From contig NZ_JALKFX010000003.1 of assembly GCF_023243045.1 (NCBI RefSeq), positions 62,228 to 126,227 on the forward strand: DNA of 64,000 nucleotides, written 5' to 3'. The position numbers and the translations under genes were made by a program. Source of the stretch: Frankia sp. AgB32 (lineage in GTDB: Bacteria > Actinomycetota > Actinomycetes > Frankiales > Frankiaceae). Below the pieces are notes generated by a model, which saw nothing but the letters and a program-made list of their open reading frames with translations, did not search any database and had not been told where the DNA came from. Position 1 is the first letter of the stretch. Each line of letters starts with the position of its first letter. Of this stretch, positions 45,732 through 57,630 are shown in pieces.

Positions 45732-46895
45732 ATGCCACGCCGTCTGCGCAACACCACGTCCGCGCTGCGCCACGGCTGGCATCCGGTGGCGCGCTCGGCG
45801 GAGGTGCGCGACGAGCCGGTGGCCGTCCGCCTGCTGGGCCAACCGTGGGTCCTCGCCCGGTTGGACGGCACGCTGGCGGCCTTCGCCGACCGCTGCCCGC
45901 ACCGGCTGGCGCCGCTGTCCGCGGGTCGGGTGGACGGCCAGGAGATCGTCTGCGCCTACCACGGCTGGCGGTTCGTCGTCTCCGGCGAGTGCACCGCGGT
46001 GCCCGCGCTCGGCGCCGGGGTACCTACCCCCAGACGGGCCAGGGCGGTCGCCGCGTGGGGGGTCACCGAACGGCACGGGCTGGTCTGGATCGCCCCGGCG
46101 GAACCCGTCGCCGACCTCATCGAGCTCCCCGAGGCGGACCAGGCGGGGTTCGACTCCGTCTGGCTCACCCCGGTCAGATCCTCGGCCCCTGCGGCACTGC
46201 TCGCAGACAACTTCCTCGACACCGCGCACTTCCCGTTCGTGCATGCCGCCACAATCGGCGCCGGTGAGGACACCGTCGTACCGCCCTATCGGGTCACGCC
46301 GGACGGCGCCGGCTTCACGGTCCGGATGGAGCAGGAGGTGGCCAATCCGGAGGATCCCCTGGTCGGATCGGGGGAGCATCCGCTGATTCAGCGCCGCTGG
46401 TCGACCTACGGGTACCAGCCGCCGTTCATGCTCCGGCTGCGGCTGGAGTATCCCGACGCCGCCACGACGAACACGATCCTGTTCTGCCTCCAGCCGGAGG
46501 ACGAGCGATCCACCCGGATCTACACTCGCCTGCTGCGCGACGACCTTGGCGGGGACGAGACGAGGATCGCGCAGGCCGCCCGGTTCGAGCAGGCCGTGCT
46601 GGACGAGGACCTCGCCCTGCAGGAACGCTTCGACCTCGACGGACTGCCCCTCGGCGGCGACGGGTCCCAGCCCGGCGAGGAGGTCAGCATCCGCGCCGAC
46701 GCCGCCGGAGTCGCGCTGCGGCGGGCACTCGCCGCCCTCGTCGACACGGTGGGCGGGGCGGACGGGGCGGACAGGGCAGACAGGGCAGACACGCGGGCCT
46801 CGGACGCCGCTGGTCGCCCGCCTGGCGAACACCCCGGTGGCCGATCCGAGCCGGAGTTCCGACGCCCCCTGTCCCGCGACCAGCGGCCGGGCTGA
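45732..46895 (+). CDS. Rieske-type oxygenase
   Basis: 387 residues. N-terminal Rieske [2Fe-2S] domain with CPHRLAPL and CAYHGWRF (Cys-His pairs), then a catalytic domain with the mononuclear iron motif ADNFLDTAHFPFVH (Asp, His, His). The family hydroxylates or demethylates ring compounds using a separate reductase. The last 50 residues are disordered with a GADRADRAD repeat. Start ATG 45732 after AGAGG. Divergent from the xanthine dehydrogenase operon, which suggests a purine or related heterocycle as substrate (inference). Confidence 0.93.
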   Translation: MPRRLRNTTSALRHGWHPVARSAEVRDEPVAVRLLGQPWVLARLDGTLAAFADRCPHRLAPLSAGRVDGQEIVCAYHGWRFVVSGECTAVPALGAGVPTPRRARAVAAWGVTERHGLVWIAPAEPVADLIELPEADQAGFDSVWLTPVRSSAPAALLADNFLDTAHFPFVHAATIGAGEDTVVPPYRVTPDGAGFTVRMEQEVANPEDPLVGSGEHPLIQRRWSTYGYQPPFMLRLRLEYPDAATTNTILFCLQPEDERSTRIYTRLLRDDLGGDETRIAQAARFEQAVLDEDLALQERFDLDGLPLGGDGSQPGEEVSIRADAAGVALRRALAALVDTVGGADGADRADRADTRASDAAGRPPGEHPGGRSEPEFRRPLSRDQRPG

Positions 46896-47054
46896 TAGCT
46901 CACCGTAACGCCGCGGTCGTCGTGTCTGCGCAGGGTGTGACCAGGACGCGACGGCGGTGGATATCCGACAGTCGCCGTCGCGTCCGGCGGGGTCTGCCAG
47001 GGGTTGAACGCTCCTACGATGGAGATCGGGACGCGGCCGGGAGGCGTGGGCTAC

Positions 47055-48293
47055 ATGGCGCAACGGGAAGGCCCGGTCGTCGACGGGGCGGGGTGGGCGG
47101 ATCTCGACCCGCGGGAGTTCGCGCGGTTCCGACGGCTGGTCAGTGCGTTGGGCCGGCGAGCCGATGCGGCGCTGGCCACGTTGACGGACCGCGAGCTCGC
47201 CCACGCCCTGGGCGTGGTCCGGTTGGGCGGTGCCGGGATCGGGGCCGCGAACGCTGCCGTGGACGAGGCCGTGGTCAGGGATGCCTCGCCCGTCGCATTG
47301 CTGCCGGAGGCGCTGTTGCTGTTCGGTCGACCGGCGGCGATCCGCTGGTTCGTGCCGCACCACGAGGCGTCGATGCAGGTCCTGCGCGGGGACAGCGCCG
47401 AGGCGAGCGATTTCTTCCACTGGCCGCTGTTCCGCCTGGCCGAGGAGCTGCTGGCCCGGTTCCGCGATCGCAACAGCAGCCAGGTGGTCCGGTACGAACT
47501 GGTTCGGGTGGCCGTACCCGCCTGGTCGGAGCAGGCGTTCCTGGAGCTGTTGACCAACGCCCTGGTCCATCGGGACTACACGGTGCCGGGCGTGGTCCAT
47601 GTCCGCTGGGGCGACGGCGGCGTCGAGGTTTCCAACCCGGCGCGGCCGGGCACCGGCGTGCGGCCGGGAGCCGCGCTGGAGGGCCTGCCGGAGGCGCCCA
47701 ATCCGTTGCTGGTCGATGCCTTCCGCCGGGCCGGCATCGCCCAGCGCACCGGACTCGGCATCGGCCGGGCGGTCGCCGCCCAGCTGCGGCACGGGCTCGC
47801 CGCACCCCGCTTCGAGCGTTCCACCGACCGCACGGTCATCGCCGTGCTGCCGGGCGAGCCCGCGGACCTGGCCTTCGCCCGCTATGTGGTGGCCCGGGAA
47901 CGGCATGGCGAGGCGCTCGGGCGCGCCGAGCTCCAGCTGGTCACGGCCATGCTGCGCGGCCACCGTCTGCGCACCGCCGAGGCCGCCGCGCTGCTCACCG
48001 CGGACCGTTCGCGGGCCCGCTCGATCCTGTTCGGCCTCGTGCGGGCCGGGCTCGTCCAGGTGGATGCGGACGGTGCGGGACGGGCCTGGTCCCTGACCGA
48101 CCAGTTGCGTCACGACCTGCGCGCATGCGCGGCGCACGTCCGGGCGCAACGCACCGGTGATCAGCCGCCGGCGGTCCGACCGGCGCCGACGGGGCAGCCG
48201 TCGAACCCCGCCACGGTTGCCGAACCCGCCGGCTGGGCCATCCCGGATGCCGGTCCCGCCGTCCCACGCCGCCAGCGCGCGGGCGGCGGCTGA
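47055..48293 (+). CDS. GHKL ATPase (HATPase_c_4) regulator with C-terminal winged helix
   Basis: About 412 residues. The ATP-binding N-box is FLELLTNALVHRDYTVPG, as in the AlbA/RecG-like HATPase_c_4 proteins, followed by GVEVSNPARP and AGIAQRTGLGIGRAVA (G-box). An N-terminal helical domain precedes it; a winged helix (RLRTAEAAALLTADRSRARS, LVRAGLVQVDADG) closes the folded part, then a Pro-rich tail. Likely a transcription regulator responding to nucleotide state. Start uncertain: ATG 47055 has GGGAGG upstream; ATG 47019 is also possible. Confidence 0.8.
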   Translation: MAQREGPVVDGAGWADLDPREFARFRRLVSALGRRADAALATLTDRELAHALGVVRLGGAGIGAANAAVDEAVVRDASPVALLPEALLLFGRPAAIRWFVPHHEASMQVLRGDSAEASDFFHWPLFRLAEELLARFRDRNSSQVVRYELVRVAVPAWSEQAFLELLTNALVHRDYTVPGVVHVRWGDGGVEVSNPARPGTGVRPGAALEGLPEAPNPLLVDAFRRAGIAQRTGLGIGRAVAAQLRHGLAAPRFERSTDRTVIAVLPGEPADLAFARYVVARERHGEALGRAELQLVTAMLRGHRLRTAEAAALLTADRSRARSILFGLVRAGLVQVDADGAGRAWSLTDQLRHDLRACAAHVRAQRTGDQPPAVRPAPTGQPSNPATVAEPAGWAIPDAGPAVPRRQRAGGG

Positions 48294-48322
48294 GGGCCGG
48301 GAGCGGCCGACCGTACAGCCGG

Positions 48323-49885
48323 TCAGGGCCCGGTGTGGAGCTGGCTGCCGAGGCGGGCGAGGGTGCGCAGCGGGAAGGGCAGCCGGCAGCCCAGGTCGGC
48401 CGCGGCGGTGTCGACCGCGGCCAGCTCGCCGAGCACCGCCTCCCAGGGCGCGTCGCTGAGCAGTCCGAGCAGCGGCAGCGGGCACGCCGCCCGCACCCAG
48501 CCCTGGTCGACGACGACGAAACCGCCGCCCATCCCCTCGATCGCCCGCGCCGCGGTGAGCATGTCGTCGTCCCGGGTCCCGATGACGACCACGCAGCCGG
48601 GGGCCTGCGCGGTGGTGAACCCGAGCGCACCGCGGGACAGCCCGCAGCCGCGTACCAGTCCGAGGTCGGCGGGCTCGGTGCCGCCCGCCCGCCCGAGGAT
48701 CGCGATCTTCTGTAGATCCCGGGTCGCGTCGGCGACCGCCCGACCGTCACGCACCGTCGGCTGTACCCGCACGGTCCGCACGGCCCGCACGCCGTTGGCG
48801 GCCACCTGTACCGGCGGCGCTGCGGCTATCGGAATCGTCGGGCCAGCACCGGCGTCGATGCTGACCACGGCGATGCTGCCGTCGGCGCGGGCAGGCCGGG
48901 CGAGGTCGGGTCCGGCGAAGGAGCCGGCGTGCAGGGTCGCGGGAAGCTGGATGCGACCGGCCGCCCAGCCCGGCGCCGGATCGAGGTTGTCGAACAACGG
49001 CCGGCCGTGCTCCGCGGCGATCCGCCCGCTGGCGACGACCACGTCGGGCGGCGCGGTGTCCGCGAGCGAGGACACCACCTGCAGGTCGGCGAGTCGCGCC
49101 GGGGCGATGGCGCCGAGAATCGAGTCCAGGCCGTAGGCCCGCGCGGGCAGCAGGGTGGCGCGCCGGATCGCGTCGATCGGGCTGGTGCCCTGGCCGACGG
49201 CGAGTCGTACGTCGTGGTCGATGTGGCCCTGGAAGGCCAGTTCGGTGACCGTCCGGCTGCCGGCCAGGCCGGCGGCCTCCAGCGCCCGGCGCAGGCCGTC
49301 GGCCGATCCGGGGTCCAGGGGCAACATCCCCGCCAGGCCACCGCCCGCCGCGGCCGGGAGGAAGGTGTCGGGCAGGTCCTCGTCCGGGGCACCGCCCGAT
49401 CGGATCAGGACCCGCAGTGGTGTCCCGGAACCAGCCGCGAACTCCGGCCCGCGTAGCCCGCCCAGCGTGATCAGCGCCGTGGGGTCGGCGAGCAGGGTTC
49501 CGGTGCCGCGGGGGACGATGAGCCGGGCCAGTTCGCCCGGGCTGAGCAGCGTGTCCTCGATCCGCAGGCCGGGGTCCACGTACGCGGGCAGCACGTAGCG
49601 GCCGGCGGCGTCGAGGGAACGCCGGCCGCTGAGCGCGCCCGGTCTGGTCACGGCGGCGATGTGCCGCCCGACGATGAGTACGTCGCGGCTGACGACCGAG
49701 CCGTCCTGCACGACCACGACCAGTCCACCGCGGACGACGAGGTCGGCGTCCTCCTCACCGGAGGCGACGCGGCGCATCCGCGCGAGCTGCGCGTCCGAGG
49801 CGCGCAGCCGGTCCACGCCGAACAGCCGGACGCGCGGCTGCACCTCGGGTTGCGCGGGGACGTCCGGACGGTCCGCACCTGGCAT
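48323..49885 (-). CDS. Adenine deaminase-like protein with lost metal ligands
   Basis: About 520 residues. Its ends clearly match adenine deaminase: RRVASGEEDADLVVRGG at the front, DHDVRLAVGQGTSPIDAIRR and ATLLPARAYGLDSILGAIAP in the middle, GFVVVDQGWV, LPLLGLLSDAPWEAV and LGCRLPFPLRTLARL at the end. But the metal site normally reading DAHVHIESS is DPGLRIEDT, the next IADPHE-type motif is LADPTA, and the DGHxPGLSG segment is missing. It is unlikely to deaminate adenine and may be a regulator or scaffold. Starts at 49885 or an upstream ATG (49984). Confidence 0.8.
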   Translation of the reverse strand: MPGADRPDVPAQPEVQPRVRLFGVDRLRASDAQLARMRRVASGEEDADLVVRGGLVVVVQDGSVVSRDVLIVGRHIAAVTRPGALSGRRSLDAAGRYVLPAYVDPGLRIEDTLLSPGELARLIVPRGTGTLLADPTALITLGGLRGPEFAAGSGTPLRVLIRSGGAPDEDLPDTFLPAAAGGGLAGMLPLDPGSADGLRRALEAAGLAGSRTVTELAFQGHIDHDVRLAVGQGTSPIDAIRRATLLPARAYGLDSILGAIAPARLADLQVVSSLADTAPPDVVVASGRIAAEHGRPLFDNLDPAPGWAAGRIQLPATLHAGSFAGPDLARPARADGSIAVVSIDAGAGPTIPIAAAPPVQVAANGVRAVRTVRVQPTVRDGRAVADATRDLQKIAILGRAGGTEPADLGLVRGCGLSRGALGFTTAQAPGCVVVIGTRDDDMLTAARAIEGMGGGFVVVDQGWVRAACPLPLLGLLSDAPWEAVLGELAAVDTAAADLGCRLPFPLRTLARLGSQLHTGP

Positions 49886-50081
49886 CACCTGGGGTGACTG
49901 CGTCTGCGGTGGGGTGGCCCGCGGGTTCGCGGGTTGGACGGCCGCAGCCTGGAGCAGGTGGCCCGGCCGGTGGGGTGTCGACATCAGCCGGGGTCCGTGG
50001 CTGGTGCGTTCGACGTTCAAGGGCTGTCCTTCGCCCACCGGACCAGGCCGGTGCTACAGAGGGGTTTGGCCACCGCTGCCG

Positions 50082-50936
50082 CTACCGGCCGCGGCCCGAG
50101 TTCGGTCCGTACCGGGTCAGCACGATCGCCTCCAGGAAGCCCACGACCGCGTACAGCGCGATGCTCGCCACCGTGATCACCACGACCGCGGCCCACACTC
50201 CGCCGTAGTTGAAGGTCTGCTGGGCGCGCTGCATGTAGTAGCCGAGCCCCTCGCCGGTGGCAAGCCATTCGGCGAGCAGCGCGCCGATCACCGCGCCGGG
50301 GACCGCGATGCGGGCGGAGACGAACAGCGCCGGCAGGGCGCTGGGCAGGGCGACCTTGCGCAGCACCGTCGCGGCGCCACCGCCGTAGGCGACCACGAGG
50401 TCGGAGGCGGCCGGCGGCCCGGAGCGCAGGCCGAAGACCAGGTTGACCAGCGACGGGAAGAACACGATGATGCCCGCGATCACGCCCACCGCGGTCAGCC
50501 CGCGCCCGAAGACCAGGGTGAGCACCGGGATCATCGCGACCAGCGGCACCGACCGCAGCATCATCGCCACCGGCATCAGCGCCCGCTCCACCGAGCGGAA
50601 CAACACGAACGACACCGCCACGACGACGGCCGCCACGGTGCCCGCGAGGTAACCGATGCCCGCGTCGCCGAGGGTGTGCCACAGCCCGTCCAGGATCGCC
50701 TTGCGGCTCTCCGGCGCCTTGTCCGCCGTGAACAGGTACTCCCAGACCGCCTTCGGGTCCTTCGCGACCAGCGAGTTCAGGTCGAAGGCCGCGATGAACG
50801 CGTACCACAGCCCGACGATCACCGCGGCCGAGGCGACCACGGACAGGACCGTGCGGCCCACCCGCAGCCCGAGCGTCGCGAGGAGCTGATGCGAGGACGT
50901 CGCCGTGGCCGCCGTGGTCGTGGTCGTGGTCGCCAT
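50082..50936 (-). CDS. ABC transporter permease (SsuC/ThiX type), second
   Basis: 284 residues, six hydrophobic segments after a Thr/Ala-rich N-terminus. The coupling motif is EWLATGEGLGYYMQRAQQTF, typical of nitrate/sulfonate/taurine and pyrimidine importers. Start overlaps the stop of the other permease gene (TGATG). Confidence 0.92.
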   Translation of the reverse strand: MATTTTTTAATATSSHQLLATLGLRVGRTVLSVVASAAVIVGLWYAFIAAFDLNSLVAKDPKAVWEYLFTADKAPESRKAILDGLWHTLGDAGIGYLAGTVAAVVVAVSFVLFRSVERALMPVAMMLRSVPLVAMIPVLTLVFGRGLTAVGVIAGIIVFFPSLVNLVFGLRSGPPAASDLVVAYGGGAATVLRKVALPSALPALFVSARIAVPGAVIGALLAEWLATGEGLGYYMQRAQQTFNYGGVWAAVVVITVASIALYAVVGFLEAIVLTRYGPNSGRGR

Positions 50937-51841
50937 CACCCACCCCCCGGATTGCCGCGCGGCGCCCACGGGGTCACCAGCCGCGCCACCAGGGCGGTCA
51001 ACGCATAGCCCAGCCCGGCGACGGCGGACGCGACGATGGCGAGCGCCCAGGTCCGCGGCACCTCCAGCGCCTGCTCGGAATGGACCATGGCAACACCGAG
51101 ACCGCGGTCGGCGCCGAGGAACTCGCCGATGATCGCGCCGAGCACGGCCGCCGGCGCCGCGATCTGCAGGGCGGCGAAGGTGCTGGGCAGCGCGGCCCGC
51201 AGCCGGATGTACCGCATCTGCTTCCACGCCCCGCCGCCGCTGGCCCGCACCAGGTCGAGGCTCGCCGGGTCGGCGGCGCGCAGGCCGAGCAGGGTGCCGA
51301 CCAGGGTCGTGAAGAACACCGAGATGCCGGCCAGGGCGATCTGCGGGGTGTGGCCGTCGAAGACGGTGGTCAGGATCGGGCCGATGGCGATGACCGGCAG
51401 GCAGTAGGACGCCACGCCGATCTGCAGCAGCACCCGTTCCACCACCGGCACCCCGAAGAACAGCACGGCCAGCCCGATCGCGAGGCCGTTGCCGATCAGC
51501 CAGCCCTTCGCCGCGATCTGCACCGTCGACCGTACCGAGGTCCACATCAGCTCGCGGTCGTCCCACAGCGCCCGCAGGACCTCCCACGGGGTCGGCACGG
51601 CGCCACCGTCGGAGAAGACGGTGACCGCGAGCACCCACCACAGCGCGACGAGCCCGACCATCCCGATCCCGGCGGCGAGCCAGGTCGACCGGTCGGCGTC
51701 GGCCAGCGGCCCGCGCCGGCGCGTGGCGGGCGATCCCGGCGAACCGTCCGCGCCGCCCGAACCCGACCCGCCGGGGCCGCCCGGACCGCCGGGGGCGCCG
51801 ACACCGCCGCCGGCGGCGACCGCGTCCTGCAGGGTCGTCAC
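50936..51841 (-). CDS. ABC transporter permease (SsuC/ThiX type), first
   Basis: 301 residues; a Gly/Pro/Ser-rich start (residues 10-45) precedes six hydrophobic segments. Coupling motif [18 protein letters not shown]. With the other permease gene it would form a heterodimeric channel. GTG 51841 overlaps the ATPase stop (GTGA). Confidence 0.92.
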   Translation of the reverse strand: MTTLQDAVAAGGGVGAPGGPGGPGGSGSGGADGSPGSPATRRRGPLADADRSTWLAAGIGMVGLVALWWVLAVTVFSDGGAVPTPWEVLRALWDDRELMWTSVRSTVQIAAKGWLIGNGLAIGLAVLFFGVPVVERVLLQIGVASYCLPVIAIGPILTTVFDGHTPQIALAGISVFFTTLVGTLLGLRAADPASLDLVRASGGGAWKQMRYIRLRAALPSTFAALQIAAPAAVLGAIIGEFLGADRGLGVAMVHSEQALEVPRTWALAIVASAVAGLGYALTALVARLVTPWAPRGNPGGG

Positions 51842-52755
51842 CCGGGGCTCCGGGCCGCGTCGGGCGCCGGCGGCCCCGCGGCCACGGCCTCCCGCTCGGC
51901 ACCGGCCTCCCGCTCGGCGCCGGCCTCCCGCTCGGCGCCGGCGAACAGCAGGCTCGACAGCTCGTCGTGCAGCTCGTGGAACCGGGGCGAGCGCAGCATC
52001 TCCGGCGTGCGCGGGCGGGGCAGGTCGATCTCGACGAGCGAGGAGATGCGGCCGGGCCGGGCGCTCATCACCGCGACCGTGTCGGAGAGGATCACCGCCT
52101 CCGGGATCGAGTGGGTGACCAGCACCGTCGTCGTGGAACGCGCGCTCCACACCCGCAGCAGCTCGAAGTTCAGCCGCTGGCGGGTCATGTCGTCGAGGGC
52201 GCCGAACGGCTCGTCGAGAAGCAGGATCCGCGGTTCGACGACGAGGGCCCGGGCGATCGCGACCCGCTGGCGCATCCCGCCGGAGAGCTGCGCCGGGCGG
52301 GCCTTCTCGAACCCGGCGAGGCCGACCAGCGAGATCAGCTCGGCGATCACCGAACGGTCCGCCTTCACGCCGCTGACCTCCAGCGGCAGGCGGATGTTCG
52401 CCTCGACCGAGCGCCAGGGCAGCAGGGCCGCGTCCTGGAAGGCGATGCCGAGGTGGTGGCCGCGGCGCGCGGCGGCGGGATGCTCCCCGTGCACCAGCAC
52501 CTCGCCGGCGCTCGGGGCCTCCAGGTCGGCGAGGATGCGCAGCACCGTCGACTTGCCGCACCCGGACGGCCCGATCAGTGTCAGGAACGAGCCCTCGACC
52601 GTGGACAGGTTGACGTCGTCGAGCGCGAGGACGGACTTCCGGCCGAGCCGGAACTCCTTGCGCAGGCCCGCCACGCTCACGCCGGAGCCGGGGGCAGCAA
52701 CGGATGGCTCCGCCGGGCCGGCGGGCTCCGACGTGGGCGTGGCGGCTGAGGTCAT
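51838..52755 (-). CDS. ABC transporter ATP-binding protein (SsuB type)
   Basis: 305 residues. Walker [10 protein letters not shown], signature [15 protein letters not shown], Walker [18 protein letters not shown], switch His in [10 protein letters not shown]; all are standard for nitrate/sulfonate/taurine-type importers. The C-terminus carries GAEREA in three tandem copies, coded by 18-bp repeats at 51887-51940. Start overlaps the binding-protein stop (ATGA). Confidence 0.94.
   Translation of the reverse strand: MTSAATPTSEPAGPAEPSVAAPGSGVSVAGLRKEFRLGRKSVLALDDVNLSTVEGSFLTLIGPSGCGKSTVLRILADLEAPSAGEVLVHGEHPAAARRGHHLGIAFQDAALLPWRSVEANIRLPLEVSGVKADRSVIAELISLVGLAGFEKARPAQLSGGMRQRVAIARALVVEPRILLLDEPFGALDDMTRQRLNFELLRVWSARSTTTVLVTHSIPEAVILSDTVAVMSARPGRISSLVEIDLPRPRTPEMLRSPRFHELHDELSSLLFAGAEREAGAEREAGAEREAVAAGPPAPDAARSPG
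51887..51940. repeat. Three 18-bp tandem repeats in the ATPase gene
   Basis: Unit GCCTCCCGCTCGGC[A/G]CCG at 51887-51904, 51905-51922 and 51923-51940. On the minus strand they encode the GAEREA hexapeptide repeat after the folded domain, so copy number can change without loss of frame. Confidence 0.9.
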
Positions 52756-53816
52756 ACGAGCTCCGGCTTCTCCTTGTACAGCTCCCGGATGATGGACAGA
52801 TCGAACAACTTGTCCGCGGTAATGTCCACGCCCGCGAGCTTCAGAGTGGCGATGTTCTCCTCGACGAGTTGGTCGGTGACGGTGAACAGCCCGTTCTTCT
52901 TCGTGTCGGCGTTCAGGATGAGCTTGTTCTGGTCGGTGCTCTCCAGCACCTGCTCCTTCTCGTCCAGACCGAGATCCTTGCCGTAGACGGTGGCGGCGAG
53001 CTTCGCGCCGAGGGCCGGATCGCCGACGGCGTCCTTCCAGCCGCGGATCTCGGCGGTGAGCGCCGCCTTCACCTTGTCCCGGTTCTTCGCGAGCGACTCG
53101 TCGGTGACCATGAAAGTCTCCGAAACAAGTGGATAGTTGTGGTCGGCGAGCAGGAACGTGGTGACGTCGAAACCCTTCACGCGCAGCGCGTTCGGTTCGT
53201 TCGTGACGAAGGAGAACCAGCCGTCGACGGTGCCGGTGGTCAACGGCAGCGGGTCGAACTCGACCGGCACCTTGGTGATCTTCGACGGGTCGATCTTGTT
53301 GGCCTTCAGGAACGCCGACCAGACGGACTCGTTGGTCGCCTGCACGCCGATCTTCTTGCCGATCATCGCCTCCGGCGACGTGATCGCGCTCTTCGACAGC
53401 GACATGATCGCGAACGGGTTCTTCTGGTACTGCGCACCGATGATCTTCAGTGGCGCGCCCTGGGTGATCGCGTTGCCGGTGATGTCCGGCGAGGAGATGC
53501 CGATGAAGGCCTTCCCCGTCGCGACGTCGGTGTCCTGCGGCGTCGCCGCCGCGCCACCGGCGATCAGGTTGACGCCGGAGAAGCCCGCCGCCTTGTAGTA
53601 ACCGCGCTGGTCGGCGATGTACTCGCCGGCGAACTCGACGTTCTTGATCCACGACAGCCGGACGGCCAGCGTGCCCAGCGAACTCGAATCCCCGCCGCCG
53701 CTGTCACTGCCGCAGGCGGCGAGCAGGCCGCCGCCACCCGCGGCCAGCAGCGTCGCCCCAGCGGAAAGTCCCACACCTCGGCGAAGAAATCTCCGCCGAT
53801 CCAGACCTGTTGCCAC
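52752..53816 (-). CDS. ABC transporter binding protein (THI5/NMT1-like), Tat lipoprotein
   Basis: 354 residues from GTG 53816, which has GGGGG 6 bases upstream; an 18-codon longer start at 53870 is possible. The N-terminus has twin arginines DRRRFLRRG and a lipobox LAAC, so export by Tat and lipid anchoring are expected. The mature part ([20 protein letters not shown], then [17 protein letters not shown]) is of the THI5/NMT1 family, which binds pyrimidines, sulfonates or riboflavin-like rings. First gene of the leftward importer operon, divergent from ureA; a heterocycle or ureide ligand is suspected. Confidence 0.9.
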   Translation of the reverse strand: MATGLDRRRFLRRGVGLSAGATLLAAGGGGLLAACGSDSGGGDSSSLGTLAVRLSWIKNVEFAGEYIADQRGYYKAAGFSGVNLIAGGAAATPQDTDVATGKAFIGISSPDITGNAITQGAPLKIIGAQYQKNPFAIMSLSKSAITSPEAMIGKKIGVQATNESVWSAFLKANKIDPSKITKVPVEFDPLPLTTGTVDGWFSFVTNEPNALRVKGFDVTTFLLADHNYPLVSETFMVTDESLAKNRDKVKAALTAEIRGWKDAVGDPALGAKLAATVYGKDLGLDEKEQVLESTDQNKLILNADTKKNGLFTVTDQLVEENIATLKLAGVDITADKLFDLSIIRELYKEKPELV

Positions 53817-54168
53817 CAGACCCCCATCGACCTTCGTCCCGGGCTTGCCCCACCGGCCGGCGGGTCCCACCCGCCCGAGCGGTCCCCCGGACGGTAGGAA
53901 GGACGCGTATCGGCCCAGTCGCCGGTGTGTGAATTGCGAGTAACTCCATTCTCACCGACAACCCGCCCGCACGGACTCACCGACCCCCGGGAATCCCTTC
54001 GCCGGAAACCCGCTCGAAACGTGACCACCTCAGATGGGGTTCGTCGTTCACGCCGTCGACATCGTTCCCCCGAAAACAGCGCACCCGCGTGATCGGGCCG
54101 GCCGTGCGGCGACCCGCCATCGACAAGCCTGCGGGCACCGGGACGACGGCCTGCTAGGCTCCGCATTC
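53817..54168. promoter_or_regulatory. Divergent promoter region of the importer and urease operons
   Basis: 352 non-coding bases. Two patches resemble halves of the actinobacterial GlnR box (GTnAC-n6-GAAAC): GTAAC-n6-CTCAC at 53940-53955 and GAAAC-n6-GAAAC at 54005-54020. Matches are partial. GlnR control of urease and nitrogen importers is well known in actinobacteria, so the patches deserve notice but are not proof. Confidence 0.35.
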
Positions 54169-54471
54169 GTGCTGCTGAGCCCCCATGAACAGGAACGGCT
54201 GCTCATCCACGTCGCGGCCGGACTCGCCCGGGAACGGCGCGCCCGCGGCCTGAAGCTGAACTATCCCGAGGCCACCGCGCTGCTCACCTCGTTTCTGCTT
54301 GAGGGCGCCCGAGACGGTCGTACCGTCGCCGACCTCATGCACGCGGGACGAACCGTGCTCACCCGGGACGACGTCATGGAGGGAGTGCCGGAGATGCTCG
54401 ACGAGGTCCAGGTCGAGGCGACCTTCCCGGACGGCACCAAGCTGGTCACCGTGCACCAGCCAATCCCATGA
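54169..54471 (+). CDS. ureA: Urease subunit gamma
   Basis: 100 residues, the normal length. [40 protein letters not shown] and [18 protein letters not shown] are family hallmarks. GTG 54169 chosen because it gives the standard N-terminus. Stop overlaps the ureB ATG (ATGA). Part of the cytosolic nickel enzyme that splits urea to ammonia and carbamate. Confidence 0.97.
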   Translation: MLLSPHEQERLLIHVAAGLARERRARGLKLNYPEATALLTSFLLEGARDGRTVADLMHAGRTVLTRDDVMEGVPEMLDEVQVEATFPDGTKLVTVHQPIP

Positions 54472-54838
54472 TCCCCGGCGAGATCCTGCCCGGGTCGGAC
54501 CCGGTCGAGGTGAACCCGGGCCGGCCCACGCGGACCCTGGTGGTGCGCAACACCGGCGACCGGCCCGTGCAGGTCGGGTCGCACTACCACTTCGCCGCCG
54601 CGAACCCGGCCCTCGACTTCGACCGGCGGCTCGCCTGGGGGCTGCGACTCGCCGTCCCCGCCGGCACCGCCGTCCGCTTCGAGCCCGGCGTCGAGCGGGA
54701 GGTCGAGCTCGTCCCGCTGGCCGGCGCCCGGATCGTGCCGGGCCTGCGCACGGAGTCCGCCGGCCCGCTCGACGACCCCGCCGCCGGCGGCATGCCCGGC
54801 ACCGCCAGCGACCTGCCCGGATTCCTTGGAGAAGGCTC

Positions 54839-54842
<4 letters not shown>
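54468..54842 (+). CDS. ureB: Urease subunit beta
   Basis: 124 residues. [41 protein letters not shown] and [20 protein letters not shown] are standard; a C-terminal 20-residue Gly/Pro tail is a little longer than usual. Overlaps both neighbours, so ureABC is translationally coupled. Confidence 0.97.
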
Positions 54843-56566
<1,724 letters not shown>

Positions 56567-56615
56567 CGGCGCTGCCGGCCGGGTCGCCGGTCGACGCGGC
56601 GGTCGGCAGTCGCCG

Positions 56616-57581
56616 TCAGCGGGCGGCGTTCTTGATGAACTGCTCCCGGTAGCTGGCCCGGTCGCCGGCGTAGTAGCCCGAACGGACGTGGCGCCGGGTG
56701 GTGTCGTCGGCGGTCGCGCGGGCCGCCGAGTGCCACAGGTAAGCGTCATGCAGCAGCACGTCGCCGCGCTCCGCGTAGACGGCGATCTCCCCGGGGACCT
56801 TCTCGAAGCCGAGCGGCATCGAGCAGGGTGGTTCGGCGTTGCCGTATCCCCCGGTCGGGCGGGCGTCCGCCGGCACGGCCACATTGTTGATGTTGCGGTA
56901 GGGCGCCGGCGTCGCCCAGCGGTGCGATCCGGGCACCACCCGCAGGAACCCGTTCGCGGGGCTCGTCGCGTCCACGTGGATGGTGAACGCCGCGCCCGGC
57001 CACACGTCCAGGCTCGGCATCGCCTGCCAGTCCGAGTGCCAGCCGATCCGGGTGTACCCGGACTCGCGGCCGGGCCGGGCGTCCTGGTAGACCACGCCCG
57101 AGCCGGACCCGTCGAGCGCCCAGACGTCGTTGCCGAGCAGGCGGCGCAGCACCTCGAGGAGAACCGGGTCCGTCGCCGCCGTCCGCACCGCCGGGGAGAG
57201 CTCCTCGACGTGCTCGACGTAGTTCACGTACCCCGGGCCACTCTCGCCTGGACCGTTCGGGCGGTCGACATGGCGCGCGTCGAGGTACTGGGTGGAGCCA
57301 TGCCGCTGCGGCACCGTCCCGGCGAGCACCGCTCGCTGCGCCGCGGCGCACTCGTCCTCGATGCTGTCGACGAGCGCCGCCGGCAGCAGCCCGCGCAGCA
57401 CCACGAAGCCATGCTGGTGGTAGAACTCCGCGAGTCCCGGCGCCGCCGCCGGATCCGGGTCGGACGGGTTGACCGTGAACACCCCAAGACCTGTCATCCC
57501 CGGCATGGACGGCACGCCACGCACCCCTGACCCGCCGTCCGGGCCAGCAGCGGGAACCTGAGGCGGAATCGGACTACCCAC
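56616..57581 (-). CDS. Phytanoyl-CoA dioxygenase (PhyH) family protein
   Basis: 321 residues, Fe(II)/2-oxoglutarate oxygenase. YHQHGFVVLRGLLPAALVDS at the front; iron ligands in IGWHSDWQAMP (HxD) and the distal His in LLHDAYLWHSAARAT; the 2-oxoglutarate Arg is likely in HVRSGYY. GTG 57581 has GGAGG 8 bases upstream; an ORF extension of 48 codons covers GGGCCATGC repeats and is unlikely to be coding. Inserted, in reverse, between ureC and ureF. Substrate unknown; PhyH proteins hydroxylate lipids, amino acids or ectoine-type solutes. Confidence 0.9.
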   Translation of the reverse strand: MGSPIPPQVPAAGPDGGSGVRGVPSMPGMTGLGVFTVNPSDPDPAAAPGLAEFYHQHGFVVLRGLLPAALVDSIEDECAAAQRAVLAGTVPQRHGSTQYLDARHVDRPNGPGESGPGYVNYVEHVEELSPAVRTAATDPVLLEVLRRLLGNDVWALDGSGSGVVYQDARPGRESGYTRIGWHSDWQAMPSLDVWPGAAFTIHVDATSPANGFLRVVPGSHRWATPAPYRNINNVAVPADARPTGGYGNAEPPCSMPLGFEKVPGEIAVYAERGDVLLHDAYLWHSAARATADDTTRRHVRSGYYAGDRASYREQFIKNAAR

Positions 57582-57630
57582 CGTCGTACCTCCACTGTCG
57601 TGACGACGACCCGACGCGTGTCCTCCGAGC

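Noticed and set aside
45495..48485. 996-codon open frame on the minus strand
   Set aside because: Entirely antisense to the Rieske and GHKL ATPase genes, which have clear motifs; its product is Arg/Gly/Gln-rich with no domain, as expected of a high-GC shadow frame.
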